NCBI GenBank assembly: GCA_046049705.1
Contig: JBJOQZ010000003.1
Span: 1 to 8,278, forward strand
Origin: DALYDD01 sp046049705
GTDB lineage: Bacteria; Patescibacteriota; Minisyncoccia; Phycocordibacterales; CAIZLB01
Direction of reading: 5' to 3'
DNA: 8,278 bases
Shown here one piece after another: positions 5,415 to 8,278 of this stretch. A program made the translations under genes and the position numbers. Positions within the stretch are counted from its first letter, which is position 1; each line of letters opens with the position of its first letter. The notes below the pieces were generated by a model. That model searched no databases and was not told the origin of the DNA. It was given only the letters and a program-made list of their open reading frames with translations.

Positions 5415-6302
5415 CTACTTCGATATTGATTGCTTTTTATATAGATCAATTAAGTTCAAAAATAATCCCGAAACTGTAAGTGGGCCCACACCACCTGGAA
5501 CTGGTGATATTCCTGCTACACATTTTTCAACCTCAATAGTATCAATATCTCCAGATATCTTACCTGCTCCATCTATAGTGATACCAACATCAATTAAAAA
5601 TTGCCCTTTATGTACCATATCTGCTGTAATCAACTTTGGAATTCCTGTTGCCGAAATCACAATATCTGCTTGAAGTACTATTTCTTTCAGGTTTTTTGTC
5701 TTACTGTGACATATGGTTACGGTGGCACCTCGCTCAAGTACCGAGAGCGCTGTCGGCTTCCCTACAAGATTTGATCGTCCAATGACAACTACATGTTTAC
5801 CATCTAGTTCAATAGTGTAGTGGTGGAAAAGCTCTAAAATCCCTCTTGAAGTAGCAGGAATAATAGTGTTTTTATATCCTGCGGCGAGATGTCCGGTATT
5901 TATTGCAGTGAGACCATCTGCATCTTTTTGTACCGGCACAGCATCAATAACTTTTCTCGTATCTTCCATTGAAAAATGAGTCGGCAAAGGCATCTGTATG
6001 ATAATGCCGTGGATGTCAGTATTTGATCCCAACTTTTCTACTTCTCTGCACAAATCTACTGATGTAATCGTCTCTGGAAATTCATACAAAGTAGCACGAG
6101 CACCGATACTATGTGCAAATTTTATTTTTTGCTCAATATAGACTCTTGATCGAGGGTTTTCACCAACCATAATAATTCCAAGATGAGGCACAGCGACACC
6201 AACTCCTTCTGAGTCCTTCTGCGACCCATGCAAAAGAGCCTCGATATACAAGCGAAGATCATCTTTTATTTTTTGTTTTATTGGTGCGCCTGTAAGTAAC
6301 AT
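5415..6302 (-). CDS. folD: Bifunctional methylenetetrahydrofolate dehydrogenase/methenyltetrahydrofolate cyclohydrolase
   Basis: This 295-aa protein is a full-length FolD, which interconverts 5,10-methylene-THF, 5,10-methenyl-THF and 10-formyl-THF with NADP(H) in the cytoplasm. Catalytic-domain residues are present: Tyr55 and Lys59 in VYIEQK, Gln103 in IIQMPLP, and the KDADG motif (126-130). The Rossmann domain carries GRSNLVGKP (175-183), TICHSKT (196-202), ATGIPKLI, DVGI (238-241) and the closing signature VPGGVGPLT (268-276). The segment usually written PxTPxG is PATSRG here, a mild substitution. The start at 6302 matches the family N-terminus (MLLTGAPIKQKIKDDL). It begins 34 bases after the PAP2 stop on the same strand, so co-transcription with dgkA and the phosphatase is likely although the pathways differ. 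Confidence 0.97.
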   Translation of the reverse strand: MLLTGAPIKQKIKDDLRLYIEALLHGSQKDSEGVGVAVPHLGIIMVGENPRSRVYIEQKIKFAHSIGARATLYEFPETITSVDLCREVEKLGSNTDIHGIIIQMPLPTHFSMEDTRKVIDAVPVQKDADGLTAINTGHLAAGYKNTIIPATSRGILELFHHYTIELDGKHVVVIGRSNLVGKPTALSVLERGATVTICHSKTKNLKEIVLQADIVISATGIPKLITADMVHKGQFLIDVGITIDGAGKISGDIDTIEVEKCVAGISPVPGGVGPLTVSGLFLNLIDLYKKQSISK

Positions 6303-6336
6303 ATGTAAGCCATACTACTACTCAATGCCAAAATCT

Positions 6337-6915
6337 TCAAATGTTATCGTGTTTTCGGTGATACCCTTCTATGATAAGTATTGCGAAGGATGAAATGAGG
6401 AGACCAATCAAGAGACCTGCAATAACGTCGCTCAGATAATGCACACCAATATATGGCCTACTCAATACCACAGTGATCATCAAGAGAACACCTACCGATA
6501 GAAAAGTTTTTCTTTTCCAACCAGCTGGAACTGCATGCTTAAATATATATAAGATAAGAGGAAAAAAAATACTCGATACCAAGGCATGTCCGCTTGGAAA
6601 GGAATATCCTGTCTCAGCTATAATTCCAAGTGGTCTTGGACGAGCAACAAGATGTTTGGTGATCCACACTACACCTGCTCCGCCAAACATCGCTAGTGCA
6701 AATACAATGACTTCAACAGATTTTTTTCTCATCCACAAAAGAAGTAATGTAAGCGCAGTAATAAGAAAGAGTACCACTGGATCACCGATATGTGTTATCG
6801 CCAAAATAATATCTGTCAAAAGAGGTTGCCGCAGTGACTCCATGTACCCTAAATATGTTTGGTCGAAAGATAGGATACTTTGTAAAACATAGCTTTGGGT
6901 TATTGAATCTAACAT
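6337..6915 (-). CDS. PAP2-family membrane lipid phosphatase
   Basis: This is a 192-aa integral membrane protein of the type 2 phosphatidic acid phosphatase family, with about five or six membrane helices. All three catalytic motifs are intact: KHLVARPRP (87-95, the K-x6-RP motif), the PSGH motif (107-110), and SRPYIGVHYLSD (152-163, the SR-x5-H-x3-D motif), giving the nucleophilic and acid-base histidines H159 and H110. Members dephosphorylate undecaprenyl pyrophosphate, phosphatidic acid or phosphatidylglycerol phosphate on the outer face of the membrane; the substrate here is not decided. The frame is open upstream to 7050, but that would overlap dgkA by about 130 bases and adds a Cys/Arg-rich stretch with no family counterpart, so the Met at 6915 is chosen. 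The gap to dgkA is 5 bases, implying a shared transcript. Confidence 0.92.
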   Translation of the reverse strand: MLDSITQSYVLQSILSFDQTYLGYMESLRQPLLTDIILAITHIGDPVVLFLITALTLLLLWMRKKSVEVIVFALAMFGGAGVVWITKHLVARPRPLGIIAETGYSFPSGHALVSSIFFPLILYIFKHAVPAGWKRKTFLSVGVLLMITVVLSRPYIGVHYLSDVIAGLLIGLLISSFAILIIEGYHRKHDNI

Positions 6916-6920
6916 ATAAG

Positions 6921-7265
6921 TTATGGGAGAAAAAAGATAATACCGATACCTGCGATTGCAGCCGCAATACTTGCTATGAGCACAGCGCCGGCCATAGCAT
7001 CTTTGATTATACCTACCACAGGATGATGATTCGGTTCGAGGTGATTCCACGTATACTCGATGACACTATTTGTCACTTCGAGAGATAGTACAAATCCGAT
7101 ACAAATAGTAATTAATATCCATTGAAGTGGAGAAAAGCTGATTACAAAGCCAAGTAAAATTACTGCCACTGCAATCAAACAATGTATTTTAAAATTTCGT
7201 TCTCGTGTATAAACCACCTTGATACCGTGCCATGCATGACCGATGCTCTGTTTTAGTTTTTTCAT
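6921..7265 (-). CDS. dgkA: Diacylglycerol kinase / undecaprenol kinase (DgkA family)
   Basis: This is a 114-aa, three-helix membrane kinase. It carries the family signatures ERNFKIH (22-28), EVTNSVIE (63-70, equivalent to the catalytic E-x2-N-x3-E) and KDAMAGAV (88-95), with membrane helices at about 29-46, 49-66 and 91-112. Family members in monoderm bacteria mostly phosphorylate undecaprenol to undecaprenyl phosphate, whereas the E. coli enzyme prefers diacylglycerol. The next gene encodes a lipid phosphatase, which suits either a polyprenyl-phosphate or a phospholipid recycling role. The start at 7265 (MKKLKQSIGHAWHGIK) fits the family; the extension to 7298 would overlap the divergent gene's start. 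There is no SD. It is the first gene of the dgkA-PAP2-folD cluster. Confidence 0.93.
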   Translation of the reverse strand: MKKLKQSIGHAWHGIKVVYTRERNFKIHCLIAVAVILLGFVISFSPLQWILITICIGFVLSLEVTNSVIEYTWNHLEPNHHPVVGIIKDAMAGAVLIASIAAAIAGIGIIFFLP

Positions 7266-7266
7266 G

Positions 7267-7290
7267 ATACTATTTAGTATACATAGTATA
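7267..7290. promoter_or_regulatory. Divergent promoter region with repeated TAGTAT half-sites
   Basis: The 31-base gap between dgkA and the VanY-like gene holds a perfect 14-base palindrome, ATACTA-TT-TAGTAT (7267-7280), and a further TAGTAT copy at 7284-7289. On the minus strand these read TATACT, a 5 of 6 match to a -10 element, at 7276-7281 and 7285-7290. On the plus strand, TAGTAT at 7284-7289 would place the start of transcription at about the ATG at 7297, suggesting a leaderless message. No good -35 is seen on either side. Confidence 0.4.
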
Positions 7291-7296
7291 TCAAAC

Positions 7297-8278
7297 ATGC
7301 ATATAGATCGACATTCTCATCACGCCAAAACCGCCTATGCCCTCCTCGTACTTACTATCGCTTTCGTTGGATATCTTTTTTACACTTTTCCAGATCTAAG
7401 ACAACACTATATCGCACCACTTCGATATTTTATTGCCACCACAACACGTACTACAGATATATCAGTACAAAATACGCAGGATGCTATGCATACTGCCACT
7501 TCTGCTGCAATTACAGAATTTGGTAGTACTTCAGATTTCGTATTAATCGACGAAAACACCCTGGACACTTCATCATCTTCAACAGCGAGTACATCTGAAG
7601 AACTCCTCCCGTCAACCATCGAAGGCTTCACTCCTTCACCGGAAAGTCAGTGGGCGTCTGTATACCTATCTATACTGGATACAAATTTCGATATCTTAGA
7701 TTTAAATATCCAATATGTAAGAAACTGGCAACAGACTGGTGGTTTTATGCGTGATCTCAAAGAAGGAAGTAAAGGTCAAGATGTCACTTTAATGCAGTAC
7801 CTGCTTCATAAATTTGAGCCATCATTTTCTGCAAAAAGCATTACTGGTTCATTTGGACCTAAAACAAAAACTGCATTGATGGCTTTGCAAAAAAGACTGC
7901 AGCTCAAACCAACAGGTGTATTCAATGACGAAACAAGATTCTTTTTTGATGCAGTATATTTTAAAGAACTTTGCCCCGATGCAGACCCAGAACAAGATAA
8001 AACATATGAAAATGTAGGGAGACGTATATCTGTTCCCCTCGATTATATTCCAAGTGACCTAATTCGACTCCCTCGTACAGTACGAAGTGTAGGTGTCATG
8101 TGTCTTTCAAAAGAGCCAGCGAAGCGCCTGGAAGATATGTTTGCTGCCGCAAAGACCGAAGGTCATGAATTGGCAGTATTTTCTGCATATCGAAGCTCTA
8201 AGACACAAAAACTACTGACGCAATATTATCTTTCATCACTAGGTAAAGCAGGACTCGCTGGAGTTGCTGAAGCCGGAC
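7297..8278 (+). CDS. Membrane-anchored peptidoglycan-binding D-alanyl-D-alanine carboxypeptidase (VanY/M15-like), 3' end outside window
   Basis: The first 327 residues are visible. Order: a short His-rich N-terminus (MHIDRHSHH), one membrane anchor (about 12-30), a Ser/Thr-rich extracellular linker (about 45-115, including TSSSSTASTS), a PG_binding_1 domain (about 149-218; LKEGSKGQDVTLMQYLL, then ITGSFGPKTKTALMALQKR and a second turn TGVFNDETRFFFD), and the start of an M15B/VanY-type peptidase domain (from about 247) with LAVFSAYRSSKTQKLL (292-307), matching the conserved SAYRS-x2-Q region. The window ends before the expected zinc-binding SxHQ-type motif and downstream His, so catalytic competence cannot be checked. 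Such enzymes remove the terminal D-Ala from peptidoglycan stems outside the membrane. The start at 7297 lacks an SD and may be leaderless. It is divergent from dgkA. Confidence 0.85.
   Translation, partial: MHIDRHSHHAKTAYALLVLTIAFVGYLFYTFPDLRQHYIAPLRYFIATTTRTTDISVQNTQDAMHTATSAAITEFGSTSDFVLIDENTLDTSSSSTASTSEELLPSTIEGFTPSPESQWASVYLSILDTNFDILDLNIQYVRNWQQTGGFMRDLKEGSKGQDVTLMQYLLHKFEPSFSAKSITGSFGPKTKTALMALQKRLQLKPTGVFNDETRFFFDAVYFKELCPDADPEQDKTYENVGRRISVPLDYIPSDLIRLPRTVRSVGVMCLSKEPAKRLEDMFAAAKTEGHELAVFSAYRSSKTQKLLTQYYLSSLGKAGLAGVAEAG

Noticed and set aside
6916..7050. N-terminal extension of the PAP2 phosphatase to 7050
   Set aside because: It lies entirely within dgkA in another frame and is Cys/Arg-rich with no membrane character, so it is a shadow of dgkA.
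1..8278. CRISPR arrays, insertion sequences, integrase or attachment sites, rRNA
   Set aside because: No regularly spaced repeats, transposase motifs, terminal repeats or rRNA-like sequence were seen on either strand.

Overview
The window most likely comes from a member of the Candidate Phyla Radiation (Patescibacteria, Parcubacteria-like). This is inferred from gene style and not tested by a search: small compact genes, AT-rich sequence, almost no Shine-Dalgarno (SD) sequences, a SIMPL-domain protein with an N-terminal membrane anchor, a TrmB-type regulator, and a short secE-nusG-rplK cluster that ends without rplA. All readable genes use the standard genetic code.

Layout. 1-259 (+) is the 3' end of a dUTPase gene. 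It converges with a TrmB-like regulator (282-1085, -). Divergent from the regulator, across an 82-bp gap holding a good promoter, a 13-bp palindrome and the only strong SD in the window, lies a gene for a secreted protein that looks like an outer-membrane beta-barrel (1168-1980, +). It has a higher GC content than its surroundings. A hairpin separates it from a convergent family 2 glycosyltransferase (2030-2788, -).

From 2788 to 7265 everything is on the minus strand. Read in transcription order: dgkA (lipid kinase), a PAP2 lipid phosphatase and folD form a tight cluster. A SIMPL-domain membrane-anchored protein follows with its own extended -10 promoter. Then comes secE-nusG-rplK, driven by a near-consensus promoter, with a terminator-shaped hairpin lying between that promoter and the secE start codon. 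A 17-bp perfect inverted repeat closes the operon after rplK. Divergent from dgkA, a membrane-anchored peptidoglycan-binding/VanY-type carboxypeptidase runs off the right edge (7297 onward, +).

Functions. Much of the set serves the envelope: polyprenyl or diacyl lipid phosphate cycling (DgkA, PAP2), lipid-linked sugar transfer (GT2), peptidoglycan trimming (VanY), protein export (SecE), and two exported or anchored proteins. The rest is core information processing and one-carbon metabolism. The most unusual part is 282-1980: a regulator next to a divergent outer-membrane-like protein, in a lineage generally regarded as lacking an outer membrane.
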